Source: an uncultured Leptotrichia sp.
GTDB lineage: Bacteria > Fusobacteriota > Fusobacteriia > Fusobacteriales > Leptotrichiaceae
Assembly: GCA_937925095.1 (NCBI GenBank)
Contig: CALEXX010000021.1
Span: 1-50,596, forward strand
Direction of reading: 5' to 3'
DNA length: 50,596 nucleotides
Under the pieces are notes generated by a model. It was given only the letters and a program-made list of their open reading frames with translations, was not told where the DNA came from and searched no databases. Both the position numbers and the translations under genes were made by a program. Below are positions 6,876 to 16,031 of the stretch, piece by piece; the stretch's first letter is position 1, and each line of letters opens with the position of its first letter.

Positions 6876-8228
6876 ATGGATAAAAAGAAAGGGATTAAAA
6901 TTGTAACAATTGGGGGCGGATCCAGCTATACTCCTGAACTTATAGAAGGTTTTATTAAAAGGATAAAGGAACTTCCTGTAAGGGAAATATGGCTTGTAGA
7001 CATTGAAGAAGGAAGAGAGAAGCTGGAAATAGTTGGAAATCTTGCTAAAAGAATGGTGGAAAAGTCAGGGATAGACTGTAAAGTTTATTTGACATTGGAT
7101 AGAAGGGAAGCCATTAAAGATGCAGATTTTGTAACTACACAGTTTCGTGTTGGACAGCTTGATGCAAGAATAAAGGACGAAAGAATACCCTTTGAAAACG
7201 GACTTCTTGGACAGGAAACAAATGGTGCCGGAGGTATGTTCAAGGCATTCCGTACAATTCCTGTAATACTTGATATTGTAAAGGATATAAAGGAACTGGC
7301 TCCGGATGCATGGCTTATAAACTTTACAAACCCTGCTGGAATAGTGACGGAAGCTGTTCTGAATTACGGAGATTTTGATAAGGTTGTAGGACTGTGCAAT
7401 ATTCCGGTTCATACACAGATGGACTGTGCAAGCCTTTATGAAAAGGATATGAGCGAGTTCAAGTTCCAGTTTGCAGGATTGAATCATTTTGTATGGTACA
7501 GGGTGTGGGACAGAAAAGGAAATGAACTGACAGCAGATTTATGGGATAAAAGACAGGATAAGGAAAATCTCGGGGTAAAAAATATTGTAAGTATAAACTA
7601 TGACTATGACCAGATAAAAAACCTGGGAATGTTACCTTGTGATTATCACAGATATTACTATTTACAGGATGAGATGCTTGCGGAAGGACTGAAGTCATAC
7701 AGGGAAAAAGGAACAAGGGGAGAAATTGTTAAAAAAGTTGAGGAGGAGCTGTTTGAACTATATAAAGATGAAAATCTGAAGGAAAAACCGAAACAGCTGG
7801 AACAGAGGGGAGGAGCCTATTATTCTGATGCGGCCTGTGAACTTATTAGTGCAATTTACAATGATAAGGGAATAATAATGGCAGTTAATACAAGAAATAA
7901 AGGTGCAATTACAGACCTGCCATATAATTCGGCAGTTGAAATTTCTTCATACATTACAGCCGATGGGCCTAAACCGATAACATTTGGAAAGTTTCCAAAT
8001 GCAGGACAGAGAGGATATATACAGATTATGAAGGCAATGGAAGAACTGACGGTGGAAGCCGCAGTTACAGGAAATTATTATACTGCATTGCAGGCATTTG
8101 CTACAAACCCTTTAGTTCCAGGAACAGGGGTTGGAAGAAAGGTTTTAAATGAGCTGCTTGATGCACATGAGAAGTATTTGCCACAGTTTAAAGATTATTA
8201 CGAAAACAGGGAAAAATACAAGAAATAA
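6876..8228 (+). CDS. GH4 family 6-phospho-beta-glucosidase (LicH/CelF type)
   Basis: The 450-residue protein belongs to glycoside hydrolase family 4, which cleaves phosphorylated disaccharides using NAD and a divalent metal by an oxidation-elimination mechanism. The NAD-binding start is TIGGGSSYTPEL at 11-22; ETNGAGG is at 114-120; the metal-ligand positions Cys174 (GLCNIPVH) and His204 (GLNHFVW) are present. GH4 enzymes with Cys-Asn-x-Pro are typically 6-phospho-beta-glucosidases. It is followed by a lactose/cellobiose-type PTS, so its substrate is the imported phospho-disaccharide. In this peptidoglycan operon the true substrate may be a GlcNAc- or MurNAc-containing sugar rather than cellobiose; that is inference. 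Confidence 0.9.
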   Translation: MDKKKGIKIVTIGGGSSYTPELIEGFIKRIKELPVREIWLVDIEEGREKLEIVGNLAKRMVEKSGIDCKVYLTLDRREAIKDADFVTTQFRVGQLDARIKDERIPFENGLLGQETNGAGGMFKAFRTIPVILDIVKDIKELAPDAWLINFTNPAGIVTEAVLNYGDFDKVVGLCNIPVHTQMDCASLYEKDMSEFKFQFAGLNHFVWYRVWDRKGNELTADLWDKRQDKENLGVKNIVSINYDYDQIKNLGMLPCDYHRYYYLQDEMLAEGLKSYREKGTRGEIVKKVEEELFELYKDENLKEKPKQLEQRGGAYYSDAACELISAIYNDKGIIMAVNTRNKGAITDLPYNSAVEISSYITADGPKPITFGKFPNAGQRGYIQIMKAMEELTVEAAVTGNYYTALQAFATNPLVPGTGVGRKVLNELLDAHEKYLPQFKDYYENREKYKK

Positions 8229-8265
8229 TAAAAAGTAGAAATATGGAAAGAGGGAAAGATAAAAA

Positions 8266-8595
8266 ATGGATAAGGAAAAAATGGAACTGGTTGTATTTGA
8301 AATTGTGAACAGTGCAGGAACAGCAAAAGGACTCGCTTATGAAGCTCTGATGGAAGCTGAAAACGGAAACTTTGAAGAGGCTGAAAAACTGCTGAAGGAA
8401 GCAGATGAAGCACTGTTATCTGCCCACAATGTTCAGACTGAAATAATTCAAGCTGAAGTAAATGGAGAAGGAATAACACCTTCCGTACTGTTTGTTCATT
8501 CCCAGGATCATCTTATGACAGCAATTGAAGCGAAAACTTTAATTGAAGGAATGATAAGAATGTACAGAAAAATAGATAAACTGGAGAAAAAATAG
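8266..8595 (+). CDS. PTS lactose/cellobiose family IIA component
   Basis: A 109-residue all-helical phosphocarrier. It takes phosphate from HPr on a histidine and passes it to the IIB protein. The family motif VHSQDHLM is at 77-84, with His78 as the expected phospho-site and Asp81 as the metal ligand of the trimer. The start has GGAAAGAGGGA upstream. Together with IIB (9037) and IIC (9378) it makes a complete three-protein permease for a beta-linked disaccharide, interrupted by one small membrane protein gene. Confidence 0.93.
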   Translation: MDKEKMELVVFEIVNSAGTAKGLAYEALMEAENGNFEEAEKLLKEADEALLSAHNVQTEIIQAEVNGEGITPSVLFVHSQDHLMTAIEAKTLIEGMIRMYRKIDKLEKK

Positions 8596-8623
8596 CTATA
8601 AAAAGTTACAGAAGGGGAAATGC

Positions 8624-8989
8624 ATGGTAAGAAAAATAAAACCGCAACATATTGAAGAAATAAAAAAAGAGGAAAAAAAGGAAATGGAAAAAGAGGGCAG
8701 GGAAGAGAAAGTAAATTCCTTCAGTATAAAATCAGCTTTGGTAATACTGGCAAGCTCATTAGTCGGAACAATAGTATTTCCTGTTTTATTGCTGCTATTT
8801 GGAGTAAATATGAATTTTTCCATACTTTTAGGAAATACATTTATTACAAGTTTCGGATTTGTCTGGACAAGATTCTTTATTGATTCTAAAAGGGGATTCT
8901 GTAAAAAGTTCTGGCAGCAGTATATAATCTGGGGAATAACGTTTGGACTGATAACATATTTCTGGATGTTCAGGAAAAAACCGATATAA
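8624..8989 (+). CDS. Small membrane protein inside the PTS cluster, unknown function
   Basis: A 121-residue protein lies between the IIA and IIB genes. Residues 1-30 are highly charged (many Lys and Glu), followed by hydrophobic helices at about 36-58, 63-82 and 98-114. No motif is recognised. Being inserted within a PTS cassette, it may assist or modulate the permease, or be a passenger. The start ATG at 8624 has GAAGGGGAAA in front. No homologue comes to mind. Confidence 0.6.
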   Translation: MVRKIKPQHIEEIKKEEKKEMEKEGREEKVNSFSIKSALVILASSLVGTIVFPVLLLLFGVNMNFSILLGNTFITSFGFVWTRFFIDSKRGFCKKFWQQYIIWGITFGLITYFWMFRKKPI

Positions 8990-9036
8990 TTTATGGAATG
9001 TAGAAAGTTAAATAAAATAGAAACCAGGAGGTAAAA

Positions 9037-9342
9037 ATGAAAGTATTGTTTGTATGTTCTTTGGGAATGTCCAGTGCAGTTGCAATAAAGGCATTAGAAA
9101 AAGAAGCTGTTTCAAAAGGGGTGGAAATTGAAGTGAAAGCTGTAAGTACTCAGCAGTTTGAGGAGGAAATAAAGGGAGGATATGATATAGCCATGGTGGC
9201 ACCTCAAATTAGACACAGATTTGATACATTAAGCGTTCATGCAAAGGAAGCAGGAGTTCCCTGCGTTATGATTGCACCGCAAGGATACAGTCCGTTAGGA
9301 GGACCAAAGCTGTTAAAACAGATTCAGGAAACATTAGGATAG
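9037..9342 (+). CDS. PTS lactose/cellobiose family IIB component
   Basis: A 101-residue cytoplasmic protein with the phospho-cysteine loop at the very start: VCSLGMSSAVA, with Cys7. It receives phosphate from the IIA His and gives it to the sugar bound to IIC. The later segment IAMVAPQIRHRFD is also typical of the family. AGGAGG lies 6 bases before the ATG, a strong site. Confidence 0.95.
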   Translation: MKVLFVCSLGMSSAVAIKALEKEAVSKGVEIEVKAVSTQQFEEEIKGGYDIAMVAPQIRHRFDTLSVHAKEAGVPCVMIAPQGYSPLGGPKLLKQIQETLG

Positions 9343-9377
9343 TTAAAAAAATTTTATATAAGAGAGGGAGTGTATTT

Positions 9378-10730
9378 ATGGCAGTTTTAGAAAAACTTTC
9401 AATACAAATGGCAAAATTATCGGAACAGAGGCACTTAAGAGCGATAAGGGATGGAATTGTAGCAACATTACCATTGATTATAGTAGGTTCAATATTTCTT
9501 ATTATAGCAATACCACCATTTCCTGCAAGCTGGAATATAGCGTGGCCAAAACCAGTACAGTTCCAGATATTGCTGCCTTACCGTATGACAATGTTTATTA
9601 TGGCGTTATACGCAGTAATGGGAATAGGAAGTAGTCTTGCAAAATCGTATAAACTGGATCCAACAACAGGATCAATTCTTGCAACTACAGGTTTTCTTTT
9701 AACTATAGTTCCAACTATGATAACAGAAGTAGCCGTTATTACTAAAATGGTAGATGGACAGGAATTAAAGGTTATAGCTGAAAAAGGAGCTGAAGGTGCC
9801 GACATACTTCAAAAAGGATTAGGATTTGTAATGCCGATGACAAACCTTGGGTCAGCAGGACTTTTTGTAGGAATTTTAATTTCAATATTTGCAGTGGAAG
9901 TATTCAGATTTACAACAAAAACAGGATTCAGATTAAAAATGCCTGATGGAGTTCCAGAATCAGTTGCACGTTCATTTGAGGCATTAACACCTGCAGCTAT
10001 TGTGATTTTCACAGTTGCAGCAATTTCATACTGGTTCCAGATTAATCTTCACGGAATAATTGGAAAAGCAATGGAACCATTTATAAAGGCTACAGATTCA
10101 ATATGGTCTGTCTTAATAATAGTAATTCTTGTTACATTCTTCTGGTCTTTTGGAATTCATGGAGTTTCAATAGTAGGTTCCCTTGTAAGACCTCTATGGC
10201 TAACACTGCTTGACCAGAATACAAACGCTCTTGCAAGTGGAGGAATACCTCAGAATATAGGTGCAGAGCCTTTATACCAATGGTTTATCTGGATTGGTGG
10301 ATCAGGATGTACAATAGGTCTTGCAATTTTACTTGCAACAAGGGCAAAATCAGCTTATGGAAAGACTTTGGGGAGAGCATCTATTATATCTTCAATATTT
10401 AATATAAATGAACCTATTATTTTTGGTACGCCGATAGTGCTAAATCCAATTTTAATACCACCATTTATAATTACACCTGTAGTGAGTGCAACAATTGCAT
10501 ATCTTGCAACTCAGATGGGAATGGTAAATAAAGTTACATCAACACCGCCTTGGACATTACCTGGACCAATAGGAGCATTTTTTGCAACAAATGGAGATAT
10601 CAGGGCAACATTGCTGAATATATTCTTAATAGGGCTTTCAGTAGCTATATACTATCCATTCTTTGTAAGATATGATAAACAGATGCTGGAACAGGAAAGT
10701 GCTGAAGCAAAAGAAGGAGAAGTAGCATAA
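9378..10730 (+). CDS. PTS cellobiose-type IIC permease
   Basis: A 450-residue polytopic membrane protein of the lactose/cellobiose/chitobiose IIC family (CelB/ChbC/LicC type). It begins with an amphipathic segment including QRHLRAIRDG, which is typical, and has about ten membrane helices. The conserved hairpin motif NINEPIIFGTPIVLNP is at about 340-355 and GIHG is near 260. It carries the disaccharide across the membrane while it is phosphorylated by IIB. It ends one base before the next ATG, so a mupG gene is translated directly after it. Substrate cannot be read from sequence alone. Confidence 0.93.
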   Translation: MAVLEKLSIQMAKLSEQRHLRAIRDGIVATLPLIIVGSIFLIIAIPPFPASWNIAWPKPVQFQILLPYRMTMFIMALYAVMGIGSSLAKSYKLDPTTGSILATTGFLLTIVPTMITEVAVITKMVDGQELKVIAEKGAEGADILQKGLGFVMPMTNLGSAGLFVGILISIFAVEVFRFTTKTGFRLKMPDGVPESVARSFEALTPAAIVIFTVAAISYWFQINLHGIIGKAMEPFIKATDSIWSVLIIVILVTFFWSFGIHGVSIVGSLVRPLWLTLLDQNTNALASGGIPQNIGAEPLYQWFIWIGGSGCTIGLAILLATRAKSAYGKTLGRASIISSIFNINEPIIFGTPIVLNPILIPPFIITPVVSATIAYLATQMGMVNKVTSTPPWTLPGPIGAFFATNGDIRATLLNIFLIGLSVAIYYPFFVRYDKQMLEQESAEAKEGEVA

Positions 10731-10731
10731 T

Positions 10732-11823
10732 ATGGGAAAGTTAGGAATTTCAATTTATCCTGAAAAAACAACAGAAAAGGAAGTAACAGATTATATTGAT
10801 AAAGCAGGAGAAGCTGGATTCAGCCGTATATTCAGCTGTCTTCTTTCTGTAAATGAAAGTAAGGAAGTTATTCTGGAAAAATTCAAAAAGATAAATCAGC
10901 ATGCAAAAGAAAAAGGATTTGAAATTATTCTCGATGTGAATCCTAAAGTTTTCAATGACTTGGGTATCAGTTATGATAACTTATCTTTTTTCAAGGAAAT
11001 GAATGCTGACGGAATCAGACTAGATATTGGCTTTACAGGATTACAGGAAAGTATAATGACATTTAACAAGGAAAATCTTAAAATAGAAATAAATATGAGC
11101 AATATTACTCATTATATTGATACAATTATGGATTATCGTCCTAATAAAGATAATCTGATAGGATGCCATAATTTTTATCCGCATATTTATACGGGATTGG
11201 GATTGGACTTTTTTAAGAAATGTACTGAAAACTTTGCAAAATATGGATTAAGAACGGCGGCATTTATAACTTCACAGGCTGAAAATACTTTTGGACCATG
11301 GCCGGTAACTCAGGGATTGCCAACACTGGAGATGCACCGTAATTTACCGATGATAGTACAATTTAAGCATTTTGTCGCTCTGGAAATGATAGATGACATT
11401 ATTATTTCCAACTGCTATCCAACTGATGAAGAACTTGAAGAATTTAAAAAAGTCCGTAAGGACATGGTAAGTTTTTCAGTAATTCTTGAAGAAAATATTC
11501 CGGAAATAGAGAAAAAAATTGTTCTGGATGAATTTCATTACAGCAGGGGAGATGCTCCTGAAAACTTAATCCGTTCATCAAACAGCAGGGTAAAATATAA
11601 AGGGCATGAATTTAAGCTTTTCAATGTCCCTGAAATAATAAGAAAAGGTGACATAATTATAGAAAGCAGTGAATTCGGACATTATGCCGGAGAACTGATG
11701 ATAGCTAAAAATGAAATGAGAAATACAGGGAAATCAAATGTTGTAGGAAGAATTTCGGAAGAAGAAATATTTTTAATAGACTATATTAAACCTTGGCAAA
11801 AATTTTCTTTTGTGGAAAAATAG
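10732..11823 (+). CDS. mupG: 6-phospho-N-acetylmuramidase family protein (DUF871), copy 1
   Basis: MupG-type enzymes hydrolyse MurNAc 6-phosphate-GlcNAc inside the cell, giving MurNAc 6-phosphate for MurQ and free GlcNAc. This 363-residue protein has the TIM-barrel start LGISIYP, the signatures CHNFYP at 145-150 and GLPTLEMHR at 195-203, and the C-terminal beta-rich lid (from about 245, with IIRKGDIIIESSEFGHYAGE). It starts one base after the IIC stop, which couples it tightly to the cellobiose-type permease and suggests that this permease delivers its substrate. A second copy closes the operon at 16032. Confidence 0.88.
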   Translation: MGKLGISIYPEKTTEKEVTDYIDKAGEAGFSRIFSCLLSVNESKEVILEKFKKINQHAKEKGFEIILDVNPKVFNDLGISYDNLSFFKEMNADGIRLDIGFTGLQESIMTFNKENLKIEINMSNITHYIDTIMDYRPNKDNLIGCHNFYPHIYTGLGLDFFKKCTENFAKYGLRTAAFITSQAENTFGPWPVTQGLPTLEMHRNLPMIVQFKHFVALEMIDDIIISNCYPTDEELEEFKKVRKDMVSFSVILEENIPEIEKKIVLDEFHYSRGDAPENLIRSSNSRVKYKGHEFKLFNVPEIIRKGDIIIESSEFGHYAGELMIAKNEMRNTGKSNVVGRISEEEIFLIDYIKPWQKFSFVEK

Positions 11824-11827
11824 AAAT

Positions 11828-11874
11828 AAAGAGTGATGGATTATGATTTTGGTCAGGATTTAATCACTCTTTTT
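11828..11874 (+). terminator. Internal terminator or attenuator within the mur operon
   Basis: AAAGAGTGAT at 11828-11837 pairs perfectly with ATCACTCTTT at 11863-11872, followed by T residues. It lies between mupG copy 1 and murP, so part of the transcription may stop here and murP may have its own promoter in the AT-rich stretch 11876-11915. Confidence 0.6.
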
Positions 11875-11922
11875 CGCTTATATATGGATACAAAATAATA
11901 ATATATAGAAGGAGACGGAATT

Positions 11923-13338
11923 ATGGACGCAAAAAGAACAGCAAAAGAAATCTATGATATTCTTGGCGGAAAAGAGAATATCATTTCAAATGCAGTATGC
12001 ATGACAAGACTTAGAGTTAAAGTCAGAGAAGATGCAGATGTGGAAAAACTGAAAAAGGTTGACGGAGTGCTTAATGTTGTGGAAGCTGAAACGCTTCAGA
12101 TTGTTTTGGGACCTGGAAAGGTAAATTCAGTAGGTGAAGAATTTTCAAAGCTTACAGGAATGCCTTTAGGATTTTCAGACAATAATGTAGAAGATGTCGC
12201 GAAGGAAAATAAAAAAGCCAATAAGCAGAAACATAACGGGCCTGTTCAGAGATTTCTTCAGAAAATAGCAAATATATTTGTTCCACTGTTACCTGGAATA
12301 ATAGCGGCAGGACTTGTAATGGGACTTACAAATGTTGTGAATGTAATGACAAAAAATGCTTACAGTACAGTATGGTGGTTTGCCGCTATAAGAAGTATCG
12401 GATTTGTTATGTTTGGATATCTTGCAATATACGTAGGAATGAACGCTGCAAAGGAATTTGGCGGAACTGCAGTACTTGGTGGAATTATGGGATCAATTTT
12501 TGTTGCGAATCCTGCACTTCCTCTTCTTCTTAAAGTTGAAGATAAAAGTGCAGTTATACTGCCTTTCACAGGTAAGCCTTTTGCACCTGGAATGGGAGGA
12601 CTGCTTGCTTCATTATTTATGGGTATAATAGTGGCATATCTGGAAAAAAAGGTAAGAAAACTGGTTCCCGTAATACTGGATACTTTCCTTACTCCACTTT
12701 TAACTTTAATAGTAGGTGTGTTTATAGCCCTTGTAATAATCCAGCCTTTAGGAACAGCTGTAACAACTGGAATATTTAATATTCTTGACTTTGCGTATAA
12801 TAAATTGGGAATACTTGGAGGATACATACTGGCAGCCGGATTCCTTCCTCTAGTTTCAGTAGGGCTTCACCAGGCATTAACACCTATTCACGTACTGCTT
12901 AATGACCCAACAGGACCTACAAAGGGAATTAACTATCTGCTTCCAATACTTATGATGGCAGGTGGAGGACAGGTTGGTGCCGGAATAGCAATTTATGTGA
13001 AAACTAAGAGCAAAAAACTGAAAACAATGGTAAGGGATGCTCTTCCAGTAGGTGTATTGGGAATAGGAGAACCTCTGATGTATGCGGTAACTCTTCCTTT
13101 AGGAAAACCATTTATTACAGCATGTCTTGGTTCAGGGTTCGGAGGATTACTGGCAACTTTATTCCATTTGGGAACTATTTCTCAGGGAGTTTCAGGATTA
13201 TTCGGATTACTTATAGTAGTTCCAGGTACATGGCTGTACTTTATAATAGCAATGCTAGGAGCATATGCAGGAGGATTTGTTTTGACTTATTTATTTGGAG
13301 TGGATGATGACAGAATAGAAGACATTTATGGAGAGTGA
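11923..13338 (+). CDS. murP: PTS IIBC component, N-acetylmuramic acid (MurP) type
   Basis: A 471-residue permease with a glucose-type IIB domain at 1-80 (phospho-site Cys26 in AVCMTRLRVKV), a short polar linker, and a IIC membrane domain from about 110 to the end with GLHQALTPIHV and GIGEPLMYAV motifs. This IIB-IIC order without IIA is that of MurP, which takes up MurNAc (or MurNAc-GlcNAc in some Gram-positives) as its 6-phosphate and borrows IIA from the glucose system. The neighbours murQ, murR and mupG support the assignment. GAAGGAGACGG precedes the ATG. Confidence 0.88.
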   Translation: MDAKRTAKEIYDILGGKENIISNAVCMTRLRVKVREDADVEKLKKVDGVLNVVEAETLQIVLGPGKVNSVGEEFSKLTGMPLGFSDNNVEDVAKENKKANKQKHNGPVQRFLQKIANIFVPLLPGIIAAGLVMGLTNVVNVMTKNAYSTVWWFAAIRSIGFVMFGYLAIYVGMNAAKEFGGTAVLGGIMGSIFVANPALPLLLKVEDKSAVILPFTGKPFAPGMGGLLASLFMGIIVAYLEKKVRKLVPVILDTFLTPLLTLIVGVFIALVIIQPLGTAVTTGIFNILDFAYNKLGILGGYILAAGFLPLVSVGLHQALTPIHVLLNDPTGPTKGINYLLPILMMAGGGQVGAGIAIYVKTKSKKLKTMVRDALPVGVLGIGEPLMYAVTLPLGKPFITACLGSGFGGLLATLFHLGTISQGVSGLFGLLIVVPGTWLYFIIAMLGAYAGGFVLTYLFGVDDDRIEDIYGE

Positions 13339-13343
13339 TATAA

Positions 13344-14132
13344 ATGAAAAAAATATTAGCAATTTTATTGTTACTATGTTCATTTTTAGGATTTTCCTTT
13401 GTTGAGAAGGAAGTTAAAGTTTACAGCAAGTCAATGAAAAAAGATATTCCAGTGACAGTAATCCTGCCGGATGGATATTCTAAAGATAAAAGTTATAATA
13501 CAATTTACGTTTTACATGGCTGGTCAGGAAGTAACAAAAACTATCCTGAAAAAACATCAATAAAAAAATTGTCAGATCAGTATAATATTATTTATGTTTC
13601 TCCAGATGGAAATTATGACAGCTGGTATATTGATAGTAATTTAAAAAAGGATTCAAAATATTATACTTTCGTATCAAAGGAATTAGTTGATTATGTTGAT
13701 TCAAATTTTTCCACTTACAAGGCTAAGGAACACAGGGCAATAACTGGTTTAAGTATGGGAGGATTTGGAGCATTCTATATAGGTATTAAAAATCAAGATG
13801 TATTTGGAAATATCGGAAGTATGAGCGGTGGAATGAACCCTGAACAGTATAAAGGAAACTGGGGGATAGAAAAAGTTATTAATTCTGACTGGAATGAATA
13901 CAACATAAAAGATATAGCTCATAAACTGATAGGAACAAAATCCAATCTAATAATAGACTGTGGTGTAGATGATTTCTTTATAGAACCTAACAGGGAACTT
14001 CATAAGAAACTTCTTGATCTGAATATAAAACATGAGTATACAGAAAGACCAGGAACTCACAGCTGGGATTATTGGGATAATTCCATAAAAAGCCAGACTT
14101 ATTTTTTTAATCAAATGTTTAATCAGAAGTAA
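13344..14132 (+). CDS. Secreted alpha/beta-hydrolase esterase
   Basis: A 262-residue exported protein; residues 1-18 form a signal peptide. It belongs to the esterase D / putative esterase family (PF00756 type). The oxyanion region HGWSGSNKNY is at 58-67, the nucleophile Ser137 sits in GLSMGGFGA, and Asp210 and His239 (GTHSWDYW) complete the triad. It starts 5 bases after the murP stop. A periplasmic esterase here could remove O-acetyl groups from MurNAc before uptake; this would make acetylated peptidoglycan sugars usable. That role is inferred from position. Confidence 0.82.
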   Translation: MKKILAILLLLCSFLGFSFVEKEVKVYSKSMKKDIPVTVILPDGYSKDKSYNTIYVLHGWSGSNKNYPEKTSIKKLSDQYNIIYVSPDGNYDSWYIDSNLKKDSKYYTFVSKELVDYVDSNFSTYKAKEHRAITGLSMGGFGAFYIGIKNQDVFGNIGSMSGGMNPEQYKGNWGIEKVINSDWNEYNIKDIAHKLIGTKSNLIIDCGVDDFFIEPNRELHKKLLDLNIKHEYTERPGTHSWDYWDNSIKSQTYFFNQMFNQK

Positions 14133-14156
14133 TTCATAAATCAGGAGGCGCATCTT

Positions 14157-15968
14157 ATGAAAAAAATATTACTTATTCTGTTAAATATACTTGCATTTCT
14201 GAATATATATTCCTACCAGATAGAGAAATCATTTCCAGTAAGCAAGGAAAATTTTGATGACTCCATACTTACAAATGAAATGTTTGAATTCAAGGCTTTT
14301 AAAAACCAGGGATATATTGTTCTGGAATATGATGAATTTAAAAATGCAGAAATCTATATAAATGGAATCAGACTGAAAACAGATGACCTTAAGGGAAAAG
14401 GGACAAAAAAAATAGACATATCAAAAGCAACAAAAAATGATAAGAATATTTTTCAGATTAGCAATCTGGAAGGAAAAGTAAATGTAAAAATTCCTTATCC
14501 TGTAGTTACTGAAAATAAAAAGGAAAAAAGCTATAATGAGGAAACAATCAAATTTCTTGATGAATTTATAAAGGCGGAAATAAAAGCCGGACTTCCTTCA
14601 GCTCAGATAGCAGTAATAAAGGACGGAAATCTTGAACTGCTTTCAAGCTATGGATATGTAAATAATTATAATCAGGATGGTACAGAGCTAAAGGATAAAG
14701 TGAAGGTCACTAATAATACTGTATACGATTTAGCCAGCAATACAAAAATGTATGCTACAAATTATGCAATAATGAAACTTGTATCAGAAAAGAAATTAAA
14801 TCTGGATGACTATGTAGACAAGATTTATCCTGAATTTAAAGGAAATAACAAGGAGAAAGTTCAAGTAAGCGATCTTTTAAAACACCAGGGAGGATTCCCG
14901 CCTGATCCGCAATATTTTAACGATAAATATGACAAGGATGATGGAATTCCTAACGGGAAAAATGACTTATATGCAATTGGTAAGGAAAATGTGAAGGATG
15001 CCATTATGAAAACTCCTTTGGCATATGAGCCTAAAACTTCTACAAAATATTCAGATGTGGATTATATGCTTTTAGGACTGATAGTGGAAAAGGTTTCTTC
15101 ACAGGATCTGGATACTTATTTGAAGGAAAATTTCTATGATAAATTGAATTTAAAAAGAACTACATTCAATCCTTTGCAAAATGGTATCAGCAAAAATGAA
15201 ACAGCCGCAACTGAATTAAATGGTAATACCAGAGATAATACAATAGATTTTATAAATGCAAGAAAATATACAGTTCAGGGAGAAGTTCATGATGAAAAGG
15301 CCTATTATTCAATGAAGGGAATATCAGGTCATGCAGGATTGTTCTCAAATGCCTATGAAGTGGCAAAACTGGCTCAGGTAATTATAAATGAAGGTGGATA
15401 TGATAACGTTAAATTTTTTGACAAGACAACACTGGATAATTTTATAAAACCTAAAGATATAAATGCCAGTTATGGTCTAGGATGGAGAAGACAGGGAGAT
15501 TTTATTTACAGATGGGCATTTTCAGGACTGGCTTCAAGAGAAACAGTAGGACACACAGGATGGACAGGAACACTGACTGTTATAGAACCTTCACAGAATC
15601 TGGTTATTGTTCTTTTGACAAATGCAAAGAATTCAAGAGTTATAGATCCGGTGAAAAAGCCTAATGATTTTTATGGTAACCATTACTATACAACTAATTA
15701 TGGTGTAATAAGTACCATAATAATAGATGCTTTTTCAAATAAGAATGATAAAAAAGAAACAAATTTGAGAATGAACAGTGCTCTTGAAGATATGATAAAA
15801 GGGAAATACAATCTTATAAAAACAGATTCTGATTATAAAAATTCCGCAGATATAAGAGATACAGTTGAACTTATAAATCTTTTAAATAGAAGAACAGGAA
15901 AGTTAACACCTGAATATATTCAGATGAAGGAAGACTTGGAGAAAATCAGTTCAGAAAAAAAAAATTAG
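14157..15968 (+). CDS. Secreted beta-lactamase-fold serine hydrolase, AmiE-like
   Basis: A 603-residue exported protein (signal peptide about 1-19). Residues 20-115 form an extra beta-rich module. The catalytic domain runs from about 125 to 515, with the S-x-x-K motif SNTK at 194-197, the Tyr motif YSD at 298-300 and HTG at 466-468, as in class C beta-lactamases, esterases and the AmiE amidase of the Bacillus subtilis MurNAc operon. It ends with a 90-residue helical tail. In the operon it may cut peptide from MurNAc in the periplasm, making the sugar available to MurP. Substrate is inferred; an esterase role is possible. AGGAGGCG precedes the ATG. Confidence 0.8.
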   Translation: MKKILLILLNILAFLNIYSYQIEKSFPVSKENFDDSILTNEMFEFKAFKNQGYIVLEYDEFKNAEIYINGIRLKTDDLKGKGTKKIDISKATKNDKNIFQISNLEGKVNVKIPYPVVTENKKEKSYNEETIKFLDEFIKAEIKAGLPSAQIAVIKDGNLELLSSYGYVNNYNQDGTELKDKVKVTNNTVYDLASNTKMYATNYAIMKLVSEKKLNLDDYVDKIYPEFKGNNKEKVQVSDLLKHQGGFPPDPQYFNDKYDKDDGIPNGKNDLYAIGKENVKDAIMKTPLAYEPKTSTKYSDVDYMLLGLIVEKVSSQDLDTYLKENFYDKLNLKRTTFNPLQNGISKNETAATELNGNTRDNTIDFINARKYTVQGEVHDEKAYYSMKGISGHAGLFSNAYEVAKLAQVIINEGGYDNVKFFDKTTLDNFIKPKDINASYGLGWRRQGDFIYRWAFSGLASRETVGHTGWTGTLTVIEPSQNLVIVLLTNAKNSRVIDPVKKPNDFYGNHYYTTNYGVISTIIIDAFSNKNDKKETNLRMNSALEDMIKGKYNLIKTDSDYKNSADIRDTVELINLLNRRTGKLTPEYIQMKEDLEKISSEKKN

Positions 15969-15970
15969 AA

Positions 15971-16009
15971 ATTAACGGGGAATTATAAAGAAAATTGAAA
16001 ACGTTAATA
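15971..16009 (+). promoter_or_regulatory. Inverted repeat and cre-like box before mupG copy 2
   Basis: ATTAACG at 15971-15977 pairs with CGTTAAT at 16002-16008. The right arm is within TTGAAAACGTTAATA (15995-16009), which differs at one position from the CcpA consensus WTGNAANCGNWNNCW. Either a small hairpin or a carbon-control site between the hydrolase and mupG copy 2 is possible. Presence of CcpA in this organism is not shown here. Confidence 0.3.
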
Positions 16010-16031
16010 TAGGTAGGATAGGAAAGAAAAT

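Noticed and set aside
7065..7716. Two overlapping frames opposite the GH4 gene
   Set aside because: They are antisense to a gene with intact family motifs and have no ribosome binding site or recognisable product.
12360..12827. A 155-codon frame opposite murP
   Set aside because: Complement of a conserved membrane protein; composition is that of a shadow frame.
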